From positions 806,001-870,000 of the forward strand of contig NZ_CP018624.1 in NCBI RefSeq assembly GCF_002327185.1: a stretch of DNA of 64,000 nt, given 5' to 3'. The translations under genes were made by a program, and so were the position numbers. Below, piece after piece: positions 24,708-33,026 of this stretch (positions within the stretch are counted from its first letter, which is position 1; the number at the start of each line of letters is the position of its first letter). This DNA comes from Clostridium chauvoei. GTDB lineage: Bacteria > Bacillota > Clostridia > Clostridiales > Clostridiaceae. The notes beneath the pieces were generated by a model, which saw only the letters and a list, made by a program, of their open reading frames with translations, was not told the DNA's origin and did not search any database.

Positions 24708-25379
24708 ATGTTTAAACATGAAAAAAAATTATTAAGAGATGTAATGGTGGAAAAACCTAATCCTCAATATGCTGTTTTAATGCAAGAACAACTTGGTGGA
24801 GGAAATGGAGAGCTAAAAGCAGCTATGCAATATATGGCACAAAGTTTTAGAATAAAGGATAAAGAAATAAAAGACTTATTTTTAGATATAGCTGCAGAAG
24901 AATTAAGTCATATGGAAATGGTTGCTCAAACAATAAATTTATTAAATGGTCATGATGTAGATAATTGTAAAGTTACTAATGGAGAAATTCAAACTCATGT
25001 ACAATGTGGATTATCCCCTGTTTTAATAAATTCATCAGGAGCTCCATGGACAGCAGATTATGTAACAGTTACAGGAGATTTAGTAGCAGATTTACTTTCT
25101 AATATAGCATCAGAACAAAGAGCAAAAGTAGTATATGAATATTTATATAGACAAATTGATGATAAATATGTAAAAGAAACTATAGATTTTTTACTTAATA
25201 GAGAAGAAGCTCATAATGCTTTATTTAGAGAGGCTTTAAATAAAGTACAAAATACAGGATCAAATAAAGATTTTGGAGTTACGGAAGATTCAAAACTTTA
25301 TTTTGATTTATCATCTCCAAGTGAACCACATAAAAGTCCTAATCCAACCCCTCCATCATTTGAGAATCCATCAAGATAA
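24708..25379 (+). CDS. Manganese catalase/CotJC-like spore coat protein
   Basis: 223 residues from ATG 24708, next to TTGGAGGT. Ferritin-like four-helix di-metal protein: GELKAAMQY (E35), EELSHMEM (E65xxH68), SEQRAKVVYEYL and REEAHNALF supply the paired Glu/His ligands of manganese catalase. A Pro/Ser-rich tail (SSPSEPHKSPNPTPP) follows. CotJC-type coat proteins belong to this family. Neighbouring CotF-like genes support a spore-coat role, perhaps protecting spores from peroxide. Confidence 0.85.
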   Translation: MFKHEKKLLRDVMVEKPNPQYAVLMQEQLGGGNGELKAAMQYMAQSFRIKDKEIKDLFLDIAAEELSHMEMVAQTINLLNGHDVDNCKVTNGEIQTHVQCGLSPVLINSSGAPWTADYVTVTGDLVADLLSNIASEQRAKVVYEYLYRQIDDKYVKETIDFLLNREEAHNALFREALNKVQNTGSNKDFGVTEDSKLYFDLSSPSEPHKSPNPTPPSFENPSR

Positions 25380-25448
25380 TTATATTAATTTTTAATATGA
25401 ATTTAAAACAGCTTTTAAGAGCTGTATAATTAACTTAAAGATTATTAA

Positions 25449-25495
25449 TTAGAGAAATAGAGTATAAATATGCTTTATTTCTCTAATTTTTTTTA
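25449..25495 (+). terminator. Terminator after the CotJC-like gene
   Basis: TTAGAGAAATA and TATTTCTCTAA (11 bp) enclose a 16-base loop and are followed by TTTTTTTTA. Confidence 0.8.
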
Positions 25496-25499
25496 TATG

Positions 25500-25565
25500 A
25501 AGGTAAGAAGATATATCGTTATAACAGATAGAACAATAGAAGTGAAATTTGTAGAATTTAAATAA
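25500..25565 (+). pseudogene. Decayed 3' end of a phage endolysin gene
   Basis: The frame reads KVRRYIVITDRTIEVKFVEFK and then a stop, against GVRRYVAITNRATGEKFAECE at the end of the endolysin (23862-23927). Similarity continues past the stop: AAATATCTATAAAG(C/T)ATAGATT occurs in both, and both end in TTTATCCCTTATTTTT-like DNA. There is no start or upstream domain. It is a relic of an earlier related prophage or of a local duplication. Confidence 0.75.
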
Positions 25566-25621
25566 AGAATAAATATCTATAAAGCATAGATTATCAATCT
25601 TTATCCCTTATTTTTACATTA

Positions 25622-25650
25622 TTGACTTATATTAATACGAATAGTACAAT
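25622..25650 (+). promoter_or_regulatory. Sigma-A type promoter
   Basis: TTGACT, 17-base spacer, TACAAT. It would transcribe the run of very small membrane-protein genes from 25724 onwards. Confidence 0.6.
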
Positions 25651-25723
25651 GTGTTTGGTGAAAGGGGTGAGTAATGTGAAGGAGGTTAAATAATAATATT
25701 TACTTATATTCTTCATAATTAAT

Positions 25724-25837
25724 ATGGACAAAATATATAAAGAATTAATTCGTAGAGTAATAACCTTAATTGGATTAGTAGTATTTTTAATATTAGCTAT
25801 AAAAGCGTTATTCCAATTGATTATAGGCGGGTTTTAG
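25724..25837 (+). CDS. Tiny membrane protein (37 aa)
   Basis: ATG frame MDKIYKELIRRVITLIGL... with a single hydrophobic helix (VITLIGLVVFLILAIKALFQ) and a basic N-terminal side. There is no good ribosome binding site directly before the ATG, although GAAGGAGG occurs 44 bases upstream. A sigma-A-like promoter lies 74 bases before. Function unknown. Confidence 0.45.
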   Translation: MDKIYKELIRRVITLIGLVVFLILAIKALFQLIIGGF

Positions 25838-25922
25838 ATATTCTTTAATTAAATAATATTAAAGGATTCTTATTATTTTAACTGCTTAAAAGTTTAGTAT
25901 TTATTTAATTTGGGGGGAATAA

Positions 25923-26192
25923 ATGAATTTAAAGTTATATAAAAAATTAAATTTAATTTTTAGTGGTATTGTTTTTCTACTTCTTTTATCTACATCAAGA
26001 ATTCCGGAATTATTTAATATAATTCCACAAATGATTTTATTATTTTTGAGTATATCTTATATAATAAATAGCAAAAATAGGTTGATTAAAATTAGAAATA
26101 TGTCATTTAAGAAAACTTTAATTTTAGGATATTTAGGATTAATATTATCTATTATTTGTCTTATAGGCTATTTTTTACATTATTTATTTTAG
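25923..26192 (+). CDS. Small membrane protein, unknown
   Basis: 89 residues with GGGGGG before the ATG. About three hydrophobic segments (LIFSGIVFLLLLST, ILFLSISYII-like, and LILGYLGLILSIICLIGYFL) with short basic loops. No signature residues. It lies in the scar region between the spore-coat genes and the truncated ABC system. Confidence 0.6.
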   Translation: MNLKLYKKLNLIFSGIVFLLLLSTSRIPELFNIIPQMILLFLSISYIINSKNRLIKIRNMSFKKTLILGYLGLILSIICLIGYFLHYLF

Positions 26193-26248
26193 GAAATATC
26201 GACTGTTATATTTATTATTATTATATAAATATAGAAAGAGGTGAAAAA

Positions 26249-26338
26249 ATGAGAAAAATAGACAAAATAACAGCAGGGATGAATATAATTGCATTAGCTA
26301 TAAGTATAGTAACCCTTATGATATTAATATTTAAATAA
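26249..26338 (+). CDS. Tiny membrane protein (29 aa)
   Basis: ATG at 26249 with AAAGAGGTG 5 bases upstream; MRKIDKITAGMNIIALAISI then VTLMILIFK. One membrane helix after a basic start. The ribosome binding site makes it more credible than chance. The role is unknown; the form recalls small membrane toxins or modulators, without evidence. Confidence 0.5.
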   Translation: MRKIDKITAGMNIIALAISIVTLMILIFK

Positions 26339-26367
26339 AAAATATATATATTTGTGTATAAGAATAA

Positions 26368-27171
26368 GTTGCAGACAAAACAATGCAGCAAGTATTAAGT
26401 AAAAATGCAGATATAGGATTTTGTGGTCCAGAACAAGTAATTTACATTAATAATCAAGGTAGAGAGGACTATCCAGTTCTTTTTGCTCAATTAACTCAAA
26501 GAGATGGATCATTTTTAGTTGGAAGAAAAGAAGAATCTAATTTCGATTGGAAGGAATTAAAAAATGTTGAGATGATTGGGGGAAGACCAGGTGGAATGCC
26601 TCAAATGGCATTTGAGTATGTTCTAAGAAAAAATGGATTAGATCCTAAGACTGATGTAAATCTAGTTACCAATTTAGACTTCACTGCAACAGCAGGAGCA
26701 TTTAAAGCAGGTACTGGAGATTATGTAACATTGTTTGAACCTACAGCATCTATGTTAGAAAAAGAAGGAAGTGGAAAAATAGTCGCTTCTATAGGAGAAT
26801 CAGCAGGAGATATTCCATATACATGTTTCTTTTCTACAAAGTCATATATGGATGAAAATCCTGAAGTGATTGAAAAATTTACTAGAGCTATTTATAAGGG
26901 ACAACAATGGGTACAAACACATAGTGATGAAGAGGTTGCAGATGCTATTATTTCATTTTTCCCAGGAACAGATAAGGAGATAATAGTTAATGTTGTTAAA
27001 AACTACAGAAAAATAGATGCGTTAGCTAAAGAACCTAAAATTGAAAAAGAAGATCTTGATAGATTAATGGACATAATTGAAAGTTATGATAAAACACTTT
27101 TACCATCAAGACCTGACTTTAATAAAATAGTTAACAATAAATTTGCTGAAGATGTTATTAACAATAAGTAA
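26368..27171 (+). pseudogene. ABC transporter substrate-binding protein, 5'-truncated
   Basis: The 262 residues from the first ATG match the latter three quarters of an NrtA/SsuA/TauA-type binding protein (NADIGFCGPEQVIYI; GGRPGGMPQMAFEYVLRKNGL; TLFEPTASMLEKEG; SFFPGTDKEII). The signal peptide, lipobox Cys and first lobe are missing, there is no ribosome binding site, and the frame upstream reads VADKT and then hits TAA at 26365. The ATPase and permease genes downstream are intact. Without a lead sequence the product could not be exported to bind substrate. I regard it as broken by the deletion that made this junction. Confidence 0.75.
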
Positions 27172-27273
27172 ATACAGAAAAAATTTTAGCTCTAAATATT
27201 TAAATAGATATTTAGGGCTAAAATTAGGAAAGCTCCTTTCTAAAAATACATAAATAGAAAGGTGGTGTATATA

Positions 27274-28041
27274 TTGAATTTAATAGAAGTATCAAATATT
27301 AGATTGACCTATCAATCTTTAAAGGGTGAAACAGAAGCTATAAAAGAGGTAAACTTTACAGTTCCAAAAGGTGAATTTGTAAGTATTATAGGTCCATCAG
27401 GTTGTGGTAAATCAACACTTTTAAATATTATAAGTGGATTGTTGGAGCCTTCAGGTGGAGAAGTTATTTATAATGATAAAAATATAAAGAATAGATTAGA
27501 TAAAATGGGATATATGTTCCAAAAGGATTACTTATTTGAATGGTTAACAGTATGGGATAATGTATTACTTGGATTGAAAGTAAAGAAGCTATTAAATAAG
27601 GAGAATATAGAAAGAGTAGAAAAACTACTTGAAAATTATGACTTAGCAAAATTTAAAGATCATAAACCAAATGAATTATCAGGAGGAATGAGACAAAGAG
27701 TAGCACTTATAAGGACTTTAGCATTAAGTCCAGAAGTTTTACTATTAGATGAACCTTTTTCAGCCTTAGATTACCAAACTAGATTAAAAGTATGTGACGA
27801 AGTAACTGATATAATAAAGAAGGAAGAGAAAACGGCAATTATGGTTACACATGATTTAGGAGAAGCTATAGCAACTTCAGATAGAATAATTATGTTAACT
27901 AAAAGACCATCAAAAGTTAAATTAGATATAAAAATTGAATTTGAAAATAAAGAAGCAACTCCATTTCAAAGAAGAAAAGAACCAGAATTTAATGAGTATT
28001 TTAATTTGTTGTGGAAGGAGTTGGATAAGTGTAATGAGTAA
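27274..28041 (+). CDS. ABC transporter ATPase (nitrate/sulfonate/taurine type)
   Basis: 255 residues from TTG 27274, chosen because AAAGGTGGT lies 7 bases before. Walker A GPSGCGKST, Q-loop FQKDYLFEW, signature LSGGMRQRVALIR, Walker B VLLLDEPFSALD and the switch His in VTHDLGEA are complete. It energises import with the permease encoded next, which it overlaps by 8 bases. The substrate (sulfonate, nitrate, taurine or a thiamine precursor) cannot be told. Confidence 0.9.
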   Translation: MNLIEVSNIRLTYQSLKGETEAIKEVNFTVPKGEFVSIIGPSGCGKSTLLNIISGLLEPSGGEVIYNDKNIKNRLDKMGYMFQKDYLFEWLTVWDNVLLGLKVKKLLNKENIERVEKLLENYDLAKFKDHKPNELSGGMRQRVALIRTLALSPEVLLLDEPFSALDYQTRLKVCDEVTDIIKKEEKTAIMVTHDLGEAIATSDRIIMLTKRPSKVKLDIKIEFENKEATPFQRRKEPEFNEYFNLLWKELDKCNE

Positions 28042-28822
28042 GGAACATGAAAAATATTTAAAAAGAGTAAAGAGAGATAAAGTAAAACTTGCTGTAGTTA
28101 GAATATCAATATTAGTTATATTAATTGGATTATGGGAAATTGCTGCAGATTTAAAATGGATAGATCCCTTTTTAACTTCAAGTCCTAGTAGAATATGTAA
28201 ATCCCTTATGTCTTTTGTTAATGATGGAACTTTAGGACGACATATTTGGGTTACTTGTTATGAAACAATTTTAGGATTTACACTAGGTACTATTCTTGGA
28301 ACAATAATAGCAGTTATATTATGGGCATGTCCATTTACATCTAAGGTTTTGGACCCATATCTTGTAGTTTTAAATGCATTACCTAAAGTTGCATTAGCTC
28401 CAATAGTTATATTTTGGGTTGGTAATGGTATGACAGCAATTATAGTTATTGCTTTACTTATCTCTATTGTAACAACTATAATTAGTGTTTTAACTGGGTT
28501 TAACGAAGTAGATAAAGGAAAACTTACACTTATGAAAACATTAGGTGCAAGTAAAGCACAAACATTAAGAAGAGTAATTTTTCCAGCAAATGTTCCAATA
28601 TTAATTTCAGCTCTTAAAATAAATGTAGGTTTATCATGGGTTGGGGTAATAATGGGTGAATTCCTTGTAGCAAGAGAAGGATTAGGATTTTTAATTGTTT
28701 ATGGTGGTCAAATTTCGCAATTAGATATGGTTATGATGAGTATAGTAATACTTTCAATAATAGCATTTTTGATGTATAAGATTGTTGCTATGTTAGAAAA
28801 TAAATTAATAAGTAGAAATTAG
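28034..28822 (+). CDS. ABC transporter permease (SsuC/TauC/NrtB type)
   Basis: 262 residues from ATG 28034, overlapping the ATPase stop. About six membrane helices, starting VVRISILVILIGLWEIAAD. The EAA loop, where the ATPase docks, reads TLMKTLGASKAQTLRRVIFPAN. The pair would need a lipoprotein partner, but the one encoded here is truncated. Confidence 0.9.
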   Translation: MSKEHEKYLKRVKRDKVKLAVVRISILVILIGLWEIAADLKWIDPFLTSSPSRICKSLMSFVNDGTLGRHIWVTCYETILGFTLGTILGTIIAVILWACPFTSKVLDPYLVVLNALPKVALAPIVIFWVGNGMTAIIVIALLISIVTTIISVLTGFNEVDKGKLTLMKTLGASKAQTLRRVIFPANVPILISALKINVGLSWVGVIMGEFLVAREGLGFLIVYGGQISQLDMVMMSIVILSIIAFLMYKIVAMLENKLISRN

Positions 28823-28823
28823 T

Positions 28824-28873
28824 AACAAAATTAATAACCTTGGCATTTTAAGGCCAAGGTTATTAATTTTGTT
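28824..28873. terminator. Very long perfect hairpin terminator
   Basis: Two perfectly complementary 21-base arms (28824-28844 and 28853-28873, core AACCTTGGC/GCCAAGGTT) with loop ATTTTAAG. The AT-rich flanks let it work in both directions. Confidence 0.8.
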
Positions 28874-28900
28874 GTCAAATAATCAGAAATTTGATACAAT
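28872..28900 (+). promoter_or_regulatory. Sigma-A promoter of the TPR gene
   Basis: TTGTCA, 17-base spacer, TACAAT. The -35 box starts inside the end of the preceding terminator stem. Confidence 0.7.
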
Positions 28901-28947
28901 AAAAATTATGTGAAGCATAATTTTAAGAAAAGTTGTGAGGGATAACT

Positions 28948-30678
28948 ATGAAATCGTTTATAAAAAAGGTAAGTTCATCTTACAAATATATATATAATAA
29001 ATTTCCTTATATAGAACCAATTTTGGTTATATCATTATCAATAATGATAGTGCTTAGTATTATATTAACAATTAAGGGACAAAGTGAAGGCAATGATACT
29101 ACATTTACGAAAAATATAGCAGAAGAATTATTTTATAAAGGCGAATATGATAAAGCAATAGAAGAATTTAAAATATTACAAAAAGATGAAGGATGGCCAA
29201 GCTGGAATGTTAAGATAGCAGAGATTTATTCACTTAAAGGTGACCGTGATAGATCTAATACTATATTGAAGGAATCTGTAGTTAAGAGAGATAAGATAAT
29301 AAAAGAAAAAGGTTTAAAAGAGTATCAGGATAAAGATTCAAAATTAATGAACAATGTTATTTTAACCTTTTTAATGAATAATGAAAAAGAAGAAGCTTTA
29401 ACATTAGGAGAAAGTCATTTACAAGATTATATTAATGATAAACAAATGCTTAAAACTATGACAGCTGTTTATATGGCAAATAGTAAATATAATAAAGCTG
29501 AAGAAATGGTAGATACATATATATTGAATAATAAAGAAGCGTATGACTATTCAACAGCTGCTGAAATGTACATGTTTATAAATAAATTTGATAAAGGTAT
29601 TGATGCCTTAAGTAAAGCGTGGGCTTTAAATTCAAATGATGTTAGTATATATAAAGTTATATATCAAATACCACAATGTGATAGAAAAACTATAATAGAA
29701 AAATTAAATAAATTATCTAAAGAAAATCCTAATGAAATTAAATACAAAATATGGTTAGCTCAAGGGTATTTAGGTAATGAAGAAGTAAATAAAGCTGAAA
29801 AAATATTAGATAAATTAGAAGATGAAGAAAATAATAATTTAAGACTTTTAAAAGTTGAAGTATATAATAAAACTAAGAAACAAAAAGAAATGAAAGAAAC
29901 TATAGATGAAATAATAGAACAAGATAAAGAATCCTATGTATCAGATGCTATTTTATCTTGGGAGTATTATATAGAAGGTCAGTATGATAAGTCTTTTGAA
30001 TTAGCTAAAAAAAGTATTGTTAAAAATGGAGATTGTGCTGAAATTTACGGATTATTAATTCCTAAAATAATGATCAAAAAAGGTGATATAAAATTAGCAG
30101 AACCATATCTTAGAACTGCAATAGAAAAAGAGCCTTTTAACTATAATATTATGAATAGTATTGCAGATTATTATAGTAGCGTATCAATAGATAAAGAAAA
30201 AGCTAAGAACATATATAATATATCATTAGCTATGAAAAACAATGATAGTGAAGCTACTTATAATTTAGCTAATTTATATATTGCAGAAAACAATATAAAA
30301 GAAGCAATGAATAGTATTAAAAAGGCAATTAATATAAGCGATGGTGTTGGTAAATATCATAGAATGTTAGGAGCATTATATTTAGAAAAAGAGTTGTTTG
30401 AAGAAGGTATGGAAGAAATAAGACTTGCCTATTCAATGGATGAAAATGATATGTTAGCATTAAACAATGCAGCTTGCTATTATTTTGCAGTTGAAGGTGA
30501 TATTGAAAGAGGTATGGATAATATGCAAGAAGCATATGATAATTTAATTAAAATATCTAGGATAGATATGCAAAAGTCTTTAACAGAAAATTATAATAAA
30601 GCTAAAAAAATATATGATAGATATCAAAATGGAAATGAACCACAAATAGAAATTGATGAATTCATATTATTTTATTAA
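28948..30678 (+). CDS. Membrane-anchored tetratricopeptide-repeat protein
   Basis: 576 residues. One transmembrane helix near the N-terminus (IEPILVISLSIMIVLSIILTI, about 22-42) places the rest outside or on one side of the membrane. Many TPR-like helix pairs follow (AEELFYKGEYDKAIEEFKIL; NLANLYIAENNIKEAMNSI; NNAACYYFAVEGDIERGM). TPRs bind other proteins, so it is likely a scaffold at the envelope. No catalytic motif. It is followed 66 bases later by a membrane-anchored transglutaminase-fold protein, possibly a partner. Confidence 0.75.
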   Translation: MKSFIKKVSSSYKYIYNKFPYIEPILVISLSIMIVLSIILTIKGQSEGNDTTFTKNIAEELFYKGEYDKAIEEFKILQKDEGWPSWNVKIAEIYSLKGDRDRSNTILKESVVKRDKIIKEKGLKEYQDKDSKLMNNVILTFLMNNEKEEALTLGESHLQDYINDKQMLKTMTAVYMANSKYNKAEEMVDTYILNNKEAYDYSTAAEMYMFINKFDKGIDALSKAWALNSNDVSIYKVIYQIPQCDRKTIIEKLNKLSKENPNEIKYKIWLAQGYLGNEEVNKAEKILDKLEDEENNNLRLLKVEVYNKTKKQKEMKETIDEIIEQDKESYVSDAILSWEYYIEGQYDKSFELAKKSIVKNGDCAEIYGLLIPKIMIKKGDIKLAEPYLRTAIEKEPFNYNIMNSIADYYSSVSIDKEKAKNIYNISLAMKNNDSEATYNLANLYIAENNIKEAMNSIKKAINISDGVGKYHRMLGALYLEKELFEEGMEEIRLAYSMDENDMLALNNAACYYFAVEGDIERGMDNMQEAYDNLIKISRIDMQKSLTENYNKAKKIYDRYQNGNEPQIEIDEFILFY

Positions 30679-30702
30679 AAAGTGCCATAGGGCACTTTTT
30701 AT
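30677..30702 (+). terminator. Terminator of the TPR gene
   Basis: AAAAAGTGCC, short loop, GGCACTTTTT; compact 10-bp stem ending in its own T-run. Confidence 0.8.
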
Positions 30703-30744
30703 GTTATTATAAGAAATATATGTAATTTTTAGAGGTGATAATTT

Positions 30745-31845
30745 ATGAAGAAATTTAAAAATATAATTATAGGAGCAATTGTAATTTGTATAATTGTTGG
30801 AATATCTATATTTATAAGTCTACAAAATGGGAAAAATAAGTTCAGTATAGTAGAGTGGGACAACCTATATAATGAAAAAAATATAGCCTTTCATTTTAGT
30901 GAAAGTAAAAATCCTAAAATAAAAGAATTAAATGATATGTACAAAATAAAAGAAGCTACATCAAAGGAAGATACAACAATTAAGAAAGTCTTAAAGGCTG
31001 TAGAATATGTAAACAATATTGTAACTTTTGATGATGTACCAAATAGCCAAGGGATTAATGCGTACGATATCATACAAGAAAAGGGAAATTCAAAAAAGAC
31101 ATCTGCAAGAGATATGGCAATAATAACAAGAGATTTTCTAAAATGTTTAGACTTAGATGCAAGAGTTGGTGAGTTTAGAAAATCTACAGGAAATATTAAG
31201 AAACAAAGTAATTATTATGTGGTAGAATATTGGAGTAAATCAGATAACAAATGGATAATGGTAGATTTTATTGATTATGGTTATTTTGAGAATCAAGGAT
31301 TTTTATGTAGTGCTACAGAACTTTTAGGAAATGATATTAGAATGTTAAAATATACTGGTAAAAGTAGTCAAAAAGATTATATGTATAAATTAAAAAAATC
31401 GTTAGAAAGTTATACAGTAGCAATAGATAATACAGTAGAAATGAAAAAGAGCAATAGTTATATTACATATATAAAAGGAACAGATAGTATAACATTAGAT
31501 TTTAAAGGAACATATTTAAAACCTACAATATATACTGAGGAACTAGAATTAATTAATAAAAATCCTATAGATAATATAAAGGAAGAAGATAAAAAAGCTT
31601 ATATAATTTTAATGAAAAAAGATGACAAAAATGAAACAGAAGAAAGCAAAGAGAAAGCATTAATAGTAGGAGCTTTTAAAAACGGATCAATAATGAATGA
31701 GTACTATATAAAAGAAAATAATGGTGACTATAAACTAATTAAAAAATATTCAGATATAGTACTAAAGCCAGGAGAAAACACAATAGAATTATCAATAGAT
31801 GGAAAAAATACAGTATCTAAAATAGTTATAGATTATAAAGAATAG
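30745..31845 (+). CDS. Membrane-anchored transglutaminase-fold protein lacking Cys and His
   Basis: 366 residues: one N-terminal transmembrane helix (about 6-27), then a transglutaminase-like domain (about 80-180), then a beta-rich C-terminal half. Active families read CRDYA...GxxAR...HAWVE...W..VD. Here the matching stretches are ARDMA (Ala121 for Cys), LDLDARV, YYVVE (Tyr157 for His) and KWIMVDF (Asp174 kept). It is therefore probably non-enzymatic, a binding or structural fold at the cell surface. AGAGGTGA precedes the ATG. Confidence 0.65.
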   Translation: MKKFKNIIIGAIVICIIVGISIFISLQNGKNKFSIVEWDNLYNEKNIAFHFSESKNPKIKELNDMYKIKEATSKEDTTIKKVLKAVEYVNNIVTFDDVPNSQGINAYDIIQEKGNSKKTSARDMAIITRDFLKCLDLDARVGEFRKSTGNIKKQSNYYVVEYWSKSDNKWIMVDFIDYGYFENQGFLCSATELLGNDIRMLKYTGKSSQKDYMYKLKKSLESYTVAIDNTVEMKKSNSYITYIKGTDSITLDFKGTYLKPTIYTEELELINKNPIDNIKEEDKKAYIILMKKDDKNETEESKEKALIVGAFKNGSIMNEYYIKENNGDYKLIKKYSDIVLKPGENTIELSIDGKNTVSKIVIDYKE

Positions 31846-31871
31846 ACATAAGTGGTCAATCTATGTATAAT
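31843..31871 (+). promoter_or_regulatory. Sigma-A promoter of uppP
   Basis: TAGACA, 17-base spacer, TATAAT; the -35 box overlaps the stop codon of the previous gene. Confidence 0.65.
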
Positions 31872-31917
31872 ATAACTTGTTTTAAAAACATATATCGTTA
31901 GAAGGAGAGGTTAAAGT

Positions 31918-32802
31918 ATGGGATTAGATTTAATTTATATACTTAAAGCTATATTTATAGCTATAATTGAAGGATTAACTGAATTTGTACCAGTATCATC
32001 AACGGGGCATATGATTTTATTTGGAAGTCTAATAGGTTTCAACTCAGGAAACCACGTAGAGTTTGCAAAAATGTTTGAAGTGGTAATACAATTAGGTGCA
32101 ATTTTAGCAGTTGTAGTTTTATACTGGGGAAAATTATGGTATTCAATAGTAGAATTCTTTACTTATATTTTTACTTTAGGTAAAAAAGGTGAGAAAGGAT
32201 TTAAATTTGGGATTAATGTAATAGTAGCATCATTACCAGCAGGTGTAATAGGATTACTTTTCCATGATAAAATAAAAGAATTATTTAAGCCGTCAGCGGT
32301 TGTAGTAGCATTTATTATTGGTGGTGTCTTATTATTAGTTATTGAAAATAAGTTTAGAAATAAAATGTCTAAAAAGGGTAAAGTACCAACTACAGATGTT
32401 TTTGATTTAACACCAATGCAAGCGTTAAAAGTTGGAGTATTTCAAGTTTTATCAATGTGGCCAGGGATGTCAAGAAGTGCATCAACAATAATGGGAGGTT
32501 GGATTGCAGGGTTATCAACACCAGTTGCTGCTGAGTTTTCATTTTTCTTAGCAATACCAGCTATGGTAGGATCAACAGGGGTTGATTTATTAAAATTTGA
32601 TTTTTCAATTATGAATAAAACATATATAATAGCTTTAGTAGTAGGTTTTATAGTAGCATTTATAGTTTCTTTAGTAGTTATGGAAATGTTCGTAAGTTAC
32701 TTAAAGAAAAAGCCGATGAGAGTATTTGCTATATATAGAATTATAGCAGGAGTAATATTATTAATATTATCTACATTAGGAATTGTATCTTTAGTTATAT
32801 AA
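31918..32802 (+). CDS. uppP: Undecaprenyl-diphosphatase (UppP/BacA)
   Basis: 294 residues with about eight membrane helices. The two conserved active-site regions are clear: EGLTEFVPVSSTGHM near residue 20 and WPGMSRSASTIMGG near 181. It removes a phosphate from undecaprenyl pyrophosphate, recycling the lipid carrier for wall synthesis, and gives bacitracin tolerance. It stands alone with its own promoter and terminator. Confidence 0.95.
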   Translation: MGLDLIYILKAIFIAIIEGLTEFVPVSSTGHMILFGSLIGFNSGNHVEFAKMFEVVIQLGAILAVVVLYWGKLWYSIVEFFTYIFTLGKKGEKGFKFGINVIVASLPAGVIGLLFHDKIKELFKPSAVVVAFIIGGVLLLVIENKFRNKMSKKGKVPTTDVFDLTPMQALKVGVFQVLSMWPGMSRSASTIMGGWIAGLSTPVAAEFSFFLAIPAMVGSTGVDLLKFDFSIMNKTYIIALVVGFIVAFIVSLVVMEMFVSYLKKKPMRVFAIYRIIAGVILLILSTLGIVSLVI

Positions 32803-32803
32803 G

Positions 32804-32838
32804 AAAAAAGGGATTTGTTAAATCAAGTCCCTTTTTTG
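32804..32838 (+). terminator. Terminator of uppP
   Basis: AAAAAAGGGATTTG and CAAGTCCCTTTTTT, 14-bp stem with one G-U, 7-base loop. Confidence 0.8.
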
Positions 32839-33026
32839 TTATAAATTATGATTTTAAAATAAAAAAAATTACAGTAAAAGAAATTTTTTCTTTTAACTTT
32901 TTATCCTTTATGCTATTATATTAATAGAAAACATTTAGATATTATTTCGATTTGAATTTACAGAAAATTATAAAAATAATGTCAATTCAAAGAATATAAG
33001 CGTATTTGGGTGAGGGGGATTTTCAA

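Noticed and set aside
23860..25620. Repeat pair as the prophage attL/attR
   Set aside because: The similarity covers coding DNA of the endolysin and is diverged, whereas att cores are identical. The left prophage end lies outside the window, so no attachment site can be paired.
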